A DNA stretch of 64,000 bases, from NCBI RefSeq assembly GCF_000020665.1, contig NC_011071.1, positions 248,001 to 312,000 on the forward strand. Direction: 5' to 3'. Under the pieces are notes generated by a model. It was not told the origin of the DNA, did no database searches, and worked only from the letters and a program-made list of their open reading frames with translations. Shown one piece after another: positions 17,110-26,266 of this stretch. The DNA is from Stenotrophomonas maltophilia R551-3 (lineage in GTDB: Bacteria > Pseudomonadota > Gammaproteobacteria > Xanthomonadales > Xanthomonadaceae). How positions within the stretch are numbered: the first letter of the stretch is position 1; the number at the start of each line of letters is the position of its first letter. Position numbers and translations under genes: made by a program.

Positions 17110-17157
17110 GTAGATCCACGCCATGCGTGGATCTACCGTGTCGACCAAGGTCGACAC
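17110..17157. repeat. two adjacent palindromes
   Basis: A perfect 27-bp palindrome starts GTAG and ends CTAC at 17110-17136 (arms GTAGATCCACG and CGTGGATCTAC), a further GTAG-headed subtype also found at 43337. It is followed by GTGTCGACC/GGTCGACAC at 17138-17157, a variant of the palindrome family at 5700 and 63093. Confidence 0.8.
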
Positions 17158-17185
17158 CCACCAACAGCAGCAGGAAACTGTCGAA

Positions 17186-17287
17186 GGCGGGGTGGTGTCG
17201 GATTGCGGGGTGTCCGCGGCATGGATGCCGCGGCCAAGCCCCCAGGGACGGGTTCACGGCGTCCCCGCAATCCGACATCACCCCGCC
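17186..17287. repeat. 102-bp inverted-repeat element
   Basis: Two 25-bp arms (17186-17210 and 17263-17287), inverted and differing at one base, enclose 52 bp that contain a second palindrome GCCGCGG/CCGCGGC-like stem (about CCGCGGCAT/ATGCCGCGG). No coding content. With the two palindromes upstream it fills most of the 318-bp space between the DUF1028 start and the 3' end of the regulator gene. It looks like a dispersed structured repeat, different from the REP class. Confidence 0.7.
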
Positions 17288-17372
17288 ATCCCACGGAATG
17301 CCAGCTTTTGCCGTTGCTGTTGCCGTTGCTTCGGCCTCTGCAGGTGCAGGGCGCAGCCCTGCCGAACCACCC

Positions 17373-18740
17373 CTACCTCCCCGGCAACTGCGCGAACGCG
17401 CGCTGCATGCAGTCCTCGCGCGGGCACACCCGGCACCCCGGTCCGATCGACACCGAATTACCCGGGCTCTGCACATCCAGCCCCAGTGAATACACCAGCC
17501 GCTCGGCGTGCTGCAGATCGCAGCCCAGCGCCACCGCGAACGTCTTGCGCGGCTGGCCATGGCCCACCGGCCCGCTGCTGACCTGCCGCGCCAGCCAGAA
17601 ATGGCGGCGGCCATCGGGCATGCGCGCGGTCTGCGTCAGGATGCGCCCCGGCTGGTTGAACGCCTCGTAGACGATCCACAGCGGGCACGAGCCACCCACC
17701 TGCGAGAAGTGGAAATCGGTGGCGGAGTGGCGCTTGGATACGTTGCCGGCGCGGTCCACCCGGATGAAGAAAAACGGCAGGCCGGGTGCGCTGCGCCGTG
17801 CCAGCGTGCTCAGCCGGTGGCAGACCGCTTCGAAGCCGACGCCGAACTGATGCGCCAGCAGTTCGATGTCGTAGCTGCTGGCTTCGGCCGCACGCAGGAA
17901 GCGCATGTACGGCATCACCAGCGCGCCGGCGAAATAGTTGGAAAGACCGATCCGTGCCTGCGCGATGCGCGCGTCATCGGTGAAGCCGGCACGCGCCACC
18001 ACCGCATCGATCTGCGGCAGGTAGCCGTGCAGTGCCAGCTCGGCGGCCATCTGGAATGCCTGCTGGCCAGGCTCCAGATAATCGGGCAGCCACAGCCGCC
18101 GCGCACCGGCGTCGTACTGGCGCTTTTCGCGCCCGGCCTGCAGTGCGGCCACCTCCACCAGCACGCCATGGCGGTCGGCCAGCAGCTGGCGCAGCCGTGG
18201 TGCCACATGCCCCGGTGACAGCCCCCACTCGGCGAACAGCTGCTCGGCCAACTCATCCAGCTCGGGGATGTGGTTGTGCATGCGGTTGAAGAACTCGCGT
18301 ACCTGGTCGCCAGCGGGCAAGGTGCTGCCGGCGCCGGGCTCACCCAGCTGGAACTCCAGTGCGGCGGCATGCTCGCGCAGCGCCAGGTGGCGGCGGTGCA
18401 GGTCCAGCAGCGCGCGGCTGACCTGCGGCAGGTTGCCGGCCAGCGCGCGCAGCTCCGTGGCGCTGACCTCGGCCAAGCCCAGGTCGCGCAGGGTCTCGCC
18501 CAGCGCTTCCTGCAGCGCGGCGGGCTCATCGTCGTCGAACAGGGCGGAAACATCGCCCAACACCTCGCCCAGCTTCTTCTGCACGGCCGGCGTGAGTGGA
18601 CGCTTGTTGCGCTCGATCTGGTTCAGGTAGCTGGCCGACAGCCCCAGCGCCTGCGCCAGGGCCGCCTGGCTGTAGCCGCGCTGTTCGCGCAGCCGCAGCA
18701 GGCGAAGGCCGAGTTGCCGCTGGGTGGCTGAATAATTCAC
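17373..18740 (-). CDS. XRE-family regulator, ScfR/RamB-like (IrrE-type domain)
   Basis: A 455-residue regulator of the short-chain fatty acyl type. An N-terminal XRE helix-turn-helix (residues 8-63, QAALAQALGLSASYLNQIERNKRP) is followed by an IrrE/ImmA-like DUF955 region (AAELALHGYLPQ where the usual HExxH would lie, so probably not a protease) and a C-terminal DUF2083 with cysteines in GPGCRVCPREDC. RamB, PrpR and ScfR of this class control acetate, propionate and methylcitrate genes using acyl-CoA. It is divergent from mmsA and is the likely regulator of the valine operon, which produces propionyl-CoA. The start is GTG. Confidence 0.88.
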   Translation of the reverse strand: MNYSATQRQLGLRLLRLREQRGYSQAALAQALGLSASYLNQIERNKRPLTPAVQKKLGEVLGDVSALFDDDEPAALQEALGETLRDLGLAEVSATELRALAGNLPQVSRALLDLHRRHLALREHAAALEFQLGEPGAGSTLPAGDQVREFFNRMHNHIPELDELAEQLFAEWGLSPGHVAPRLRQLLADRHGVLVEVAALQAGREKRQYDAGARRLWLPDYLEPGQQAFQMAAELALHGYLPQIDAVVARAGFTDDARIAQARIGLSNYFAGALVMPYMRFLRAAEASSYDIELLAHQFGVGFEAVCHRLSTLARRSAPGLPFFFIRVDRAGNVSKRHSATDFHFSQVGGSCPLWIVYEAFNQPGRILTQTARMPDGRRHFWLARQVSSGPVGHGQPRKTFAVALGCDLQHAERLVYSLGLDVQSPGNSVSIGPGCRVCPREDCMQRAFAQLPGR

Positions 18741-18820
18741 AGAATTAACATGAATCGTCTGGCGTGTTGGCCAGATTAAGCGGATTCAGCCCGGAAATCG
18801 AGGTGGCTGCTGTGAATAAT
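18731..18820. promoter_or_regulatory. mmsA/regulator divergent control region
   Basis: The 115-bp divergent region holds an inverted pair of ATTCACAG (about 18735-18742) and CTGTGAAT (18810-18817), each within an A/T-rich setting (AATAATTCACAG; CTGTGAATAAT) unlike the surrounding GC-rich sequence. One copy overlaps the regulator start codon. These are good candidates for the regulator's binding sites. Confidence 0.4.
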
Positions 18821-18855
18821 GCCAAGCATCTTTCGCACCCCGTGGGATTGTCGTC

Positions 18856-20361
18856 ATGACTGTTGCAGCGCCCCGTATCCGCATGCTGATCGATGGCCAG
18901 TTCGTTGAATCGGCTACTTCCCACTGGCAGGACGTGATCAATCCGGCCACCCAGGACGTGCTGGCCAAGGTGCCGTTCGCCACCACCGGCGAAGTGGACG
19001 CCGCCGTCGCCGCCGCCAAGGAAGCCTTCAAGACCTGGCGCAAGACCCCGATCGGCACCCGCGCGCGCATCTTCCTGAAGTACCAGCAGCTGATCCGCGA
19101 GAACATGAGCGAGCTGGCGCACATCCTCACCGCCGAGCAGGGCAAGACCCTGCCCGACGCCGAAGGCGATGTGTTCCGCGGCCTGGAAGTGGTCGAGCAC
19201 GCTGCCGCCATCGGCAACCTGCAGCTGGGCGAGCTGGCCAACAACGTGGCCACCGGCGTCGATACCTACTCGATCATGCAGCCGCTGGGCGTGTGCGCCG
19301 GCATCACCCCGTTCAACTTCCCGGCGATGATCCCGTTGTGGATGTTCCCGATGGCCATTGCCACCGGCAACACCTTCATCCTCAAGCCGTCCGAGCAGGA
19401 CCCGATGGTCACCATGCGCCTGGTCGAGCTTGCTCTGGAAGCAGGCATCCCGAAGGGCGTGCTGAACGTCGTCCACGGCGGCGAGGAAGTGGTCAACGCG
19501 ATCTGCGACCACCCGGACATCAAGGCCGTGTCGTTCGTCGGTTCCACCCGCGTCGGCACCCACGTCTACAACCGCGCCTCGCTGGCCGGCAAGCGCGTGC
19601 AGTGCATGATGGGTGCCAAGAACCACGCCGTGGTGCTGCCGGACGCCAACAAGGAACAGACCCTCAACGCGATGGTCGGTGCCGCCTTCGGTGCCGCGGG
19701 CCAGCGCTGCATGGCCGCCTCCACGCTGGTGCTGGTCGGTGAAGCACGCAACTGGGTGCAGGACCTGGTCACCAAGGCCAAGACCCTGAAGGTCAGCGCC
19801 GGCACCGTGTCCGGCACCGACGTCGGTCCGGTCATTTCCTGCAGCGCCCGCGAGCGCGTGGAAGGCCTGATCGCCTCGGGCGTGGAGCAGGGCGCCAAGC
19901 TGGTGCTGGATGGCCGCAAGCCGCAGGTCGATGGCTTCGAGAAGGGCAACTTCGTCGGCCCGACCATCTTTGCCGGTGTCACCACCGACATGCGCATCTA
20001 CCAGGAAGAAATCTTCGGGCCGGTGCTGGTCATCCTCGAAGCAGAAACGCTGGAAGACGCCATCGCGATGGTCAACAGCAACCCGAATGGCAACGGCACC
20101 GCACTGTTCACCCAGTCCGGCGCGGCCGCGCGCAAGTTCCAGGAAGACATCGACGTCGGCCAGGTCGGCATCAACGTGCCGATCCCGGTGCCGGTGCCGC
20201 TGTTCTCGTTCACCGGTTCGCGCGCCTCCAAGCTGGGTGACCTGGGCCCGTATGGCAAGCAGGTGGTGCTGTTCTACACCCAGACCAAGACGGTCACCGC
20301 GCGCTGGTTCGATGACGAGACGCTGAGCCACGGCGTCAACACCACGATCAGCCTGAAGTAA
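18856..20361 (+). CDS. mmsA: methylmalonate-semialdehyde dehydrogenase (CoA-acylating)
   Basis: A 501-residue aldehyde dehydrogenase-superfamily enzyme that converts methylmalonate semialdehyde plus CoA and NAD to propionyl-CoA and CO2, the last step of valine and thymine catabolism. [21 protein letters not shown] is the MMSDH-type N-terminal signature; the catalytic Cys is C285 in [22 protein letters not shown] near the end is also typical. It is the first gene of a five-gene operon that ends with mmsB. Confidence 0.96.
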   Translation: MTVAAPRIRMLIDGQFVESATSHWQDVINPATQDVLAKVPFATTGEVDAAVAAAKEAFKTWRKTPIGTRARIFLKYQQLIRENMSELAHILTAEQGKTLPDAEGDVFRGLEVVEHAAAIGNLQLGELANNVATGVDTYSIMQPLGVCAGITPFNFPAMIPLWMFPMAIATGNTFILKPSEQDPMVTMRLVELALEAGIPKGVLNVVHGGEEVVNAICDHPDIKAVSFVGSTRVGTHVYNRASLAGKRVQCMMGAKNHAVVLPDANKEQTLNAMVGAAFGAAGQRCMAASTLVLVGEARNWVQDLVTKAKTLKVSAGTVSGTDVGPVISCSARERVEGLIASGVEQGAKLVLDGRKPQVDGFEKGNFVGPTIFAGVTTDMRIYQEEIFGPVLVILEAETLEDAIAMVNSNPNGNGTALFTQSGAAARKFQEDIDVGQVGINVPIPVPVPLFSFTGSRASKLGDLGPYGKQVVLFYTQTKTVTARWFDDETLSHGVNTTISLK

Positions 20362-20375
20362 CGGCAGGAGCAGCC

Positions 20376-21542
20376 ATGAGCCACTCGATGACGACGGAAC
20401 TGGAAGAAGCGCAGCAGGCGTACCGCGAGGCGGCGCGCGACTTCGCACAGGCCGAACTGGCGCCGCACGCCGCGCGATGGGATGCGGAGGGCATCTTTCC
20501 GCGCGAGGCGATCGCCAAGGCCGGTGAACTGGGCTTCTGCGGCCTGTACATGGACCCGGAAGTGGGCGGCAGCGGCCTGAGCCGACTGGACGCCGCCGTC
20601 GTCATCGAGGAGCTCGCCAACGTCGATCCGTCGACCGCGGCGTACATCAGCATCCACAACATGGCGTCGTGGATGGTGTCCAAGTGGGGCCAGCCGGCGC
20701 TGCGCGACGCGTGGGGAACCGATCTGTCCTCGGGCAGCAAGCTGGCCTCGTACTGCCTGACCGAACCGGGTGCAGGTTCCGATGCGGCCTCGTTGAAGAC
20801 CACCGCCGTGCGCGACGGTGACTTCTATGTGCTGAACGGCTCCAAGGCCTTCATTTCCGGCGCCGGTGCCACCGAACTGCTGGTGGTGATGGCGCGTACC
20901 GGTGGTGCCGGTGCCGGTGGTGTCAGCGCGATCGCGGTGCCGGCCGACCTGCCGGGCATCAGCTTCGGCCGCAAGGAAGAGAAGATGGGCTGGAACAGCC
21001 AGCCCACCCGCGGCATCACCTTCGAGAACGTCCGCGTGCCGGTCAGCCACCTTCTGGGAGAGGAAGGCGGCGGCTTCAAGCTGGCGATGAAGGGGCTCGA
21101 TGGCGGCCGCATCAACATCGCCGCCTGCTCGCTGGGCGCTGCGCAGGGGGCGCTGGATGCCGCACGCCGCTACATGGGCGAGCGCCGTCAGTTTGGCAAG
21201 ACCCTGTCCGAATTCCAGGCGCTGCAGTTCAAGCTGGCCGACATGGCCATCGAACTGGTGGCCGCACGGCAGATGGTGCACACCGCCGCGCGCAAGCTCG
21301 ATGCCGGCGCCAGCGATGCCAACGTGTGGTGCGCGATGGCCAAGCGCTTCGCCACCGATGCTGGCTTCAACATCTGCAACGAAGCACTGCAGATCCACGG
21401 TGGCTACGGCTACATCCGCGAATACCCGATCGAACGCCTGCTGCGCGATTCGCGCGTGCACCAGATCCTGGAAGGCACCAACGAGATCATGCGGGTGATC
21501 GTTGCCCGTCACCTGCTCAACACCGAAGAGGAACTGCGATGA
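20376..21542 (+). CDS. acyl-CoA dehydrogenase (isobutyryl-CoA dehydrogenase)
   Basis: A 388-residue FAD-dependent acyl-CoA dehydrogenase. YCLTEPGAGSDAAS is the FAD/substrate signature, RRQFGKTLSEFQALQ follows, and HQILEGTNEIMRVIVAR contains the catalytic Glu. Its location in a valine operon predicts isobutyryl-CoA to methacrylyl-CoA oxidation. It starts 14 bp after mmsA with AGGAGCAGCC as ribosome site, and overlaps the next gene by ATGA. Confidence 0.93.
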   Translation: MSHSMTTELEEAQQAYREAARDFAQAELAPHAARWDAEGIFPREAIAKAGELGFCGLYMDPEVGGSGLSRLDAAVVIEELANVDPSTAAYISIHNMASWMVSKWGQPALRDAWGTDLSSGSKLASYCLTEPGAGSDAASLKTTAVRDGDFYVLNGSKAFISGAGATELLVVMARTGGAGAGGVSAIAVPADLPGISFGRKEEKMGWNSQPTRGITFENVRVPVSHLLGEEGGGFKLAMKGLDGGRINIAACSLGAAQGALDAARRYMGERRQFGKTLSEFQALQFKLADMAIELVAARQMVHTAARKLDAGASDANVWCAMAKRFATDAGFNICNEALQIHGGYGYIREYPIERLLRDSRVHQILEGTNEIMRVIVARHLLNTEEELR

Positions 21543-22336
21543 AGGATTGGCGTACCCAGGAACACGTGGGCCTGAAGGTCGAGGCCGATGGCCACACCGC
21601 GGTCATCACCCTGCACAACCCGCCGGCGCATACCTGGACCGTGCACAGCCTGTCAGCGCTGCGCGACCTGGTGGGCGCGCTCAACGCAGACCGCGAGATC
21701 TACGCGCTGGTGATCACCGGCGATGGCGAGAAGTTCTTCTCCGCTGGTGCCGACCTCAACCAGTTCGCCTCGGGCGACAAGGCCGCCGCACGCGAAGCCG
21801 CACGCCGCTTCGGCGAAGCCTTCGAAGCGCTGTCCGCGTTCCGTGGCGTGTCCATCGCCGCCATCAACGGCTACGCCATGGGCGGTGGCCTGGAATGTGC
21901 GCTGGCCTGCGACCTGCGCATCATCGAAGACCACGCCCAGGTGGCGCTGCCGGAGGCCACCGTCGGCCTGCTGCCGTGCGCCGGTGGCACCCAGAACCTG
22001 CCGCGCCTGGTAGGCGAGGGCTGGGCCAAGCGCATGATCCTGCTGGGCGAGCGCATCAACGCCGAGACCGCACTGCGGATTGGCCTGGCCGAAGAAAAGG
22101 TCGGCAAGGGCGAAGCCAAGGCACTGGCGCTGGAATGGGCGGCCAAGGCCGGCAAGCAGAGCCCGACCAGCATCGCCGCCTGCAAGACCCTGGTGCAGGC
22201 CACCCGCACCGGCACCCACGCCTCGGCGCTGGTGGCCGAGCGCGAAGCCTTCGTCGACCTGTTCGACACCGCCGACCAGGTCGAGGGCGTGAGCGCCTTC
22301 CTGGAAAAGCGCGCCGCGCAGTGGAAGAACGCATGA
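21539..22336 (+). CDS. enoyl-CoA hydratase (valine pathway)
   Basis: A 265-residue crotonase-fold hydratase; in this operon it would hydrate methacrylyl-CoA to 3-hydroxyisobutyryl-CoA. FFSAGADLNQF and INGYAMGGGLECALACDLRI are the oxyanion-hole loops; PEATVGLLPCAGGTQNLPR carries the catalytic acidic residue. The start at 21539 overlaps the previous stop (ATGA); its own stop overlaps the next start the same way. Longer in-frame sequence upstream is just open frame within the dehydrogenase gene. Confidence 0.93.
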   Translation: MKDWRTQEHVGLKVEADGHTAVITLHNPPAHTWTVHSLSALRDLVGALNADREIYALVITGDGEKFFSAGADLNQFASGDKAAAREAARRFGEAFEALSAFRGVSIAAINGYAMGGGLECALACDLRIIEDHAQVALPEATVGLLPCAGGTQNLPRLVGEGWAKRMILLGERINAETALRIGLAEEKVGKGEAKALALEWAAKAGKQSPTSIAACKTLVQATRTGTHASALVAEREAFVDLFDTADQVEGVSAFLEKRAAQWKNA

Positions 22337-23508
22337 GCACCGACACCGCTGCCGATGACGCACCGGTGCTGTTCGAAGAGCGCGCAGCCGGCAACGGCAC
22401 GCGCATCGGCATCGCCACGCTCAATGCGCCGCGTACGCTCAACGGTTTCTCGCTGCCGATGGCGCACCTGCTGCTGAAGCAGTTGAATGCCTGGGCTGAC
22501 GACGACGGCATCGCCATGGTGGTGCTGCAGGGCGCCGGTGAAAAGGCGTTCTGCGCCGGCGGAGACCTGCACAGCCTGTACAAGAGCATGGCCGCCTTCC
22601 GCGAGGCCGGCCGCAGCGACATCCGCGAGAACGACTACGCCGCCGAGTTCTTCGACGTTGAATACCGCGTCGATTACCTCATCCACACCTACGCCAAGCC
22701 GATCCTGTGCTGGGGCCACGGCATCGTGATGGGCGGCGGCATCGGCCTGATGTCCGGCGCCAGCCACCGCGTGGTCAGCGAGCGCTCCAAGCTGGCCTTC
22801 CCGGAAATCACCGTCGGCCTGTTCCCCGATGTGGGTGGCAGCTGGCTGCTGCCGCGCGTGCCGGGCAAGGGCGGCCTGTTCCTGGCCCTGACCGGCGCGC
22901 TGCTGAACCCGGGCGACGCCATCTACGCCGGCCTGGCCGACGTGCATGTGGCCGAAGAACGCCGCAGCGCGGTGTTCGATGCGCTGCTGCAGGTCGCGTG
23001 GTCCAGCAACGCCGCACACAACCACGAACGCCTCAGCCATCTGCTGCAGTCGCATGCCAGCGACGCCGCCACCGGTCCACTGCTGGCCAATGCGGCGCAG
23101 GTCGAGGCGCTGTGCGAAGGCGATGAGCTGCAGGCCATCGTCGCGCGCATTGCTGGTCTGCAGACCGACGATGCCTGGCTGCAGGCCGCACAGAAGACCC
23201 TCGCCGCCGGTGCACCCGGCTCGGCAAGGCTGTCGTACGAACTGCAGCGCCGCAGTGCCGGCCAGGACCTGGCCGAAATCTACCGCCTGGAGTACATCGT
23301 CGCCCTGCATTGCGCCGCCCACGGTGATTTCGCCGAAGGCATCCGCGCGCTGCTGATCGACAAGGACCGCAATCCGCAGTGGAACCCGGCCACCCTGGCC
23401 GAGGCCACCGGCGCGTGGGCCGACACCTTCTTCGCTTCCCCCTGGGCCGATGCCGCGCATCCGCTGGCCGACCTGGGCACTCCCCTTGTTGAAAGGAGCC
23501 TTGCATGA
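22333..23508 (+). CDS. 3-hydroxyisobutyryl-CoA hydrolase
   Basis: A 391-residue crotonase-superfamily hydrolase of the HIBCH type, longer than the true hydratase before it. EKAFCAGGDLHSLYKSM and GHGIVMGGGIGLMSGASHRVV are the oxyanion loops, and FPEITVGLFPDVGGSWLLPR is the HIBCH signature. It releases 3-hydroxyisobutyrate from its CoA ester, so that the following MmsB can oxidise it. It overlaps both neighbours by ATGA. Confidence 0.92.
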   Translation: MSTDTAADDAPVLFEERAAGNGTRIGIATLNAPRTLNGFSLPMAHLLLKQLNAWADDDGIAMVVLQGAGEKAFCAGGDLHSLYKSMAAFREAGRSDIRENDYAAEFFDVEYRVDYLIHTYAKPILCWGHGIVMGGGIGLMSGASHRVVSERSKLAFPEITVGLFPDVGGSWLLPRVPGKGGLFLALTGALLNPGDAIYAGLADVHVAEERRSAVFDALLQVAWSSNAAHNHERLSHLLQSHASDAATGPLLANAAQVEALCEGDELQAIVARIAGLQTDDAWLQAAQKTLAAGAPGSARLSYELQRRSAGQDLAEIYRLEYIVALHCAAHGDFAEGIRALLIDKDRNPQWNPATLAEATGAWADTFFASPWADAAHPLADLGTPLVERSLA

Positions 23509-24395
23509 GCCGCATTGCATTCATCGGGTTGGGCAACATGGGTGGCCCGATGGCCGCCAATCTGGTCAAGAACGGCCATACCGTGCGCGTGTTCGATCTG
23601 GTCCCGGCCGCGGTGCAGGCCGCCGTCGATGCCGGCGCCAGCGCGGCCGCATCGGCGCGCGAAACCCTGGCCGATGCCGAGGTGGTGATCTCGATGCTGC
23701 CGGCCAGCCGCCACGTCGAAGGCGTGTACCTGGGCGATGACGGCATTCTTGCCGCGATTCCGGCCGGCGCACTGGTCATCGACTGCAGCACGATCGCACC
23801 GGCCAGCGCCCGCAAGGTCTCTGAAGCCGCTGCCGCACGTGGCCTGCAGATGATCGACGCACCGGTGTCCGGCGGTACCGCCGGTGCCCAGGCCGGCACC
23901 CTGACCTTCATCGTCGGTGGTGAGGAGGACGCGCTGGAACGCGCGCGCCCGGTGCTGCAGGCGATGGGCAAGAACATCTTCCACGTGGGCGCCAGTGGTG
24001 CCGGCCAGGTCGCCAAGCTGTGCAACAACATGGCGCTGGGCGTGATCATGGCCGTCACCGGCGAGGCCATCGCCCTTGGCGTGGCGCATGGGCTGGACCC
24101 GAAGGTGCTGTCGCAGATGATGGCGGTCAGCACCGGCCGCAGCTGGGCCACGGAAGTGTGCAACCCGTGGCCGGGCGTGCTGGAAAATGCGCCGGCCTCG
24201 CGCGGCTACAGCGGCGGCTTCGGCAGTGATCTGATGCTCAAGGACATGGGTCTGGCGGTGGAAGCGGCGATGAGTGTCGGCGCCTCGATCCCGCTGGGCG
24301 AAGTGGCCCGCAACCTGTACTCGATGAATCACCAGGCTGGCCGCGGCAAGCTGGATTTCTCCAGCGTCGTGCAGCTCATTACGAGCGAGAAGTAA
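23505..24395 (+). CDS. mmsB: 3-hydroxyisobutyrate dehydrogenase
   Basis: A 296-residue beta-hydroxyacid dehydrogenase. A Rossmann start (FIGLGNMGGPMAANL) is followed by APVSGGTAGAQAGTLTFIVGG and GAGQVAKLCNNM, which carries the catalytic Lys. It makes methylmalonate semialdehyde, the substrate of MmsA, so the operon's first and last genes encode consecutive steps. GAAAGGAGCC gives a good ribosome site inside the preceding gene. It ends at a strong terminator. Confidence 0.95.
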   Translation: MSRIAFIGLGNMGGPMAANLVKNGHTVRVFDLVPAAVQAAVDAGASAAASARETLADAEVVISMLPASRHVEGVYLGDDGILAAIPAGALVIDCSTIAPASARKVSEAAAARGLQMIDAPVSGGTAGAQAGTLTFIVGGEEDALERARPVLQAMGKNIFHVGASGAGQVAKLCNNMALGVIMAVTGEAIALGVAHGLDPKVLSQMMAVSTGRSWATEVCNPWPGVLENAPASRGYSGGFGSDLMLKDMGLAVEAAMSVGASIPLGEVARNLYSMNHQAGRGKLDFSSVVQLITSEK

Positions 24396-24439
24396 GCGAA
24401 TGCGTCCCCGGCCACGTGCCGGGGCCCACCCGGGGTGGG

Positions 24440-24482
24440 ATGGGCGGATGCATGGTTTCGACCGGCATCCGCCCATTTTTTT
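24440..24482 (+). terminator. intrinsic terminator of the valine operon
   Basis: A 12-bp stem ATGGGCGGATGC/GCATCCGCCCAT followed by seven T. The following base begins a GGGGTC repeat. Confidence 0.92.
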
Positions 24483-24523
24483 GGGGTCGGATCCCTTTCG
24501 CAAGGCGAAAGGGCTCTGACCCC
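24483..24523. repeat. GGGGTC-type inverted repeat
   Basis: A 41-bp imperfect palindrome with outer arms GGGGTC/GACCCC and inner arms CCCTTTCG/CGAAAGGG. Related copies are at 49062, 49117 and 52386. It directly abuts the T-run of the operon terminator, eight bases before the convergent ohr stop. Confidence 0.8.
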
Positions 24524-24530
24524 GGCCGCA

Positions 24531-24956
24531 TCAGGCAACGATCAGCGTCACGTCGATGTTGCCGCGGGTGGCGTTGGAGTACGGGCACACGATGTGCGCC
24601 TTCTGCACCAGGTCTTCCACCTGCTCGCGCGGCACGCCCGGCACGTTGATGGTCAGCTCGGCTTCGATGCCGAAACCGGTCGGGATCTGGCCGATGCCGA
24701 CATTGCCGGTGACGGTGGTCTCTGCCGGCAGCGCGACCTTGGCCTGGCCGGCGACGAACTTCAGCGCGCCCAGGAAGCAGGCCGAGTAGCCGGCGGCGAA
24801 CAGCTGTTCCGGGTTGGTGCCCGGGCCGCCGGCGCCGCCCAGCTCGCGCGGGGTCGACAGCTGGATGTCCAGCACGTTGTCGGAAGAGACGGAACGGCCT
24901 TCACGGCCGCCGGTGGAGGTGGCCTGGGCGGTGTACAGAACCTTTTCGATGGACAT
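24531..24956 (-). CDS. ohr: organic hydroperoxide resistance protein (Ohr)
   Basis: A 141-residue OsmC/Ohr-family thiol peroxidase that reduces organic hydroperoxides. The two redox cysteines lie in [10 protein letters not shown] and [13 protein letters not shown], the latter being the Ohr signature that distinguishes it from OsmC. Length is standard. No ohrR is adjacent on either side, unlike the common ohr-ohrR arrangement in Xanthomonas. A palindromic sequence lies in the upstream region. Confidence 0.94.
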   Translation of the reverse strand: MSIEKVLYTAQATSTGGREGRSVSSDNVLDIQLSTPRELGGAGGPGTNPEQLFAAGYSACFLGALKFVAGQAKVALPAETTVTGNVGIGQIPTGFGIEAELTINVPGVPREQVEDLVQKAHIVCPYSNATRGNIDVTLIVA

Positions 24957-25009
24957 CGGGATGCTCCTGGTCGGTGGGTGGGTGTTGCGTTGGAGCCTAC
25001 TTTGCCCGG

Positions 25010-25044
25010 TTTTCGCGTACGTTGGGTTGCAATGCGTACGAAAA
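25010..25044. promoter_or_regulatory. inverted repeat upstream of ohr
   Basis: TTTTCG(C)GTACG and CGTACGAAAA are inverted around 13 bp, 54 bp upstream of the ohr start. It does not match the TACAATT/AATTGTA OhrR box of Xanthomonas. It could be an operator, or simply the ohr promoter region; evidence is symmetry only. Confidence 0.3.
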
Positions 25045-25067
25045 ACTTGATCGATCGTCCTGCTGGC

Positions 25068-26024
25068 CTAGATCGTCCACTCGCGGTCGGTGGTGAACAT
25101 GATGGTCAGCCAGCGATCCGGCGAGGCCTCGCCCAGCGCATCGCCGATCTCGTCGCGCAGCTGGTCCCATTCCACCAGAGGCCGCGGCGGGTCGTTTTCC
25201 GGCACCACGAAGAACAGCTCGATCTGCTCGCCACGCCCCACCTGGGCCACGTAGCTGCGGTGCTCGACGAAGCCGTGCTTGGCCACGATCCCGCGTGCCA
25301 CTGCATCCACATGGGCCTGCAGTTCCGGCGGGGTGACCAGCAGGATGCCGGCCAGCGCCCGGCGCACGGTGCCGAGCGGGGCGATCATCACCAGCACGCA
25401 GACGAAGGCGAGGATGGCCGGGTCGATATAGGGCCCCACCCAGGCCCACGAGGTGCCCTGCACCAGCACGCCGCCGAGGAAGGCGACCATGTAGCAGGCG
25501 GACATGCTGGCGGCGACCACCCAGTTCTTGGCATCCAGCGCGATGAATTCCGAACCGATGCGGCGGTTGGCGCGCAGCACGAACCAGCCCAGCGCGCTCT
25601 CGGCCACCAGTGACAGGCCGGCGAAGATGATCGCCGGGCCCAGCGCGATGTGGCGACCACCGGACATCAACGCATCCACCGCATTGACCAGCGCATACAG
25701 CGCCGCGCCGATCATCAGCGTGCCGCTCACCCCCAGTACGATGGGTTCCAGGTGCCAGAAGCCCATGGTGAAGCGCTGGTTGAGCCGCGACTGCAGCGCA
25801 TCGGTCTGCGTGGACAGCGCGATCAGCCGCGCGACCAACAGCGACAGCCAGGTCATCACCACGTCGATCAGACCATAGATGCCGTCGAAGATGATCAGTG
25901 AGGAATTGGCCAGCAGGCCGAACACCACGGCCGCAGCGGCCAGCAGCAGTGCGCCGGCGATCGACAGGCGCAGAACGCCCTGTTCGGTGGCGGGGTCGAA
26001 GAAGTGCGTGTGGTCGGCGGCCAT
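25068..26024 (-). CDS. cation efflux (CDF-like) transporter, COG3965 type
   Basis: A 318-residue protein with the six-helix architecture of cation diffusion facilitators and a C-terminal cytosolic domain. The membrane metal-site motifs are non-canonical: TM2 reads FDGIYGLIDVV where YiiP has DSLVD, and the TM5 segment reads DAKNWVVAASM where an HxxxD pair is expected. This agrees with the divergent COG3965 clade annotated as predicted Co/Zn/Cd transporters. The start at 26024 (MAADHTHFFDP) is preferred over the long upstream in-frame extension, which covers a repeat. Confidence 0.8.
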   Translation of the reverse strand: MAADHTHFFDPATEQGVLRLSIAGALLLAAAAVVFGLLANSSLIIFDGIYGLIDVVMTWLSLLVARLIALSTQTDALQSRLNQRFTMGFWHLEPIVLGVSGTLMIGAALYALVNAVDALMSGGRHIALGPAIIFAGLSLVAESALGWFVLRANRRIGSEFIALDAKNWVVAASMSACYMVAFLGGVLVQGTSWAWVGPYIDPAILAFVCVLVMIAPLGTVRRALAGILLVTPPELQAHVDAVARGIVAKHGFVEHRSYVAQVGRGEQIELFFVVPENDPPRPLVEWDQLRDEIGDALGEASPDRWLTIMFTTDREWTI

Positions 26025-26033
26025 GCTGTGATT

Positions 26034-26058
26034 GTAGAGCGGAGCCATGCTCCGCTGC
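26034..26058 (+). repeat. GTAG-headed palindrome, GAGCGGAGC subtype
   Basis: GTAG followed by AGCGGAGC/GCTCCGCT around CAT. It has the same head as the SMAG elements but a different stem. It lies in the 242-bp divergent region between the CDF-like gene and the SulP gene; nothing else notable was seen there. Confidence 0.7.
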
Positions 26059-26266
26059 GTTTCGCTGCCTTCGCCGGCCAACCGCTCTACCCCCGTAGGG
26101 CCGCTTCCCGTAGACTGCGCGCCTCCCACGTACCGACGTCCGCCTGCAGTGATCACGCCACCCTGACCCTTGCCGCACATCGGCAGCCGGCCTTCCCGGC
26201 TCAGGAACCCGTGTCTTTCCACTGCAGCGCCATGCGGCCACGCCCGCCTGCGCGCGGAGCTTTCCC

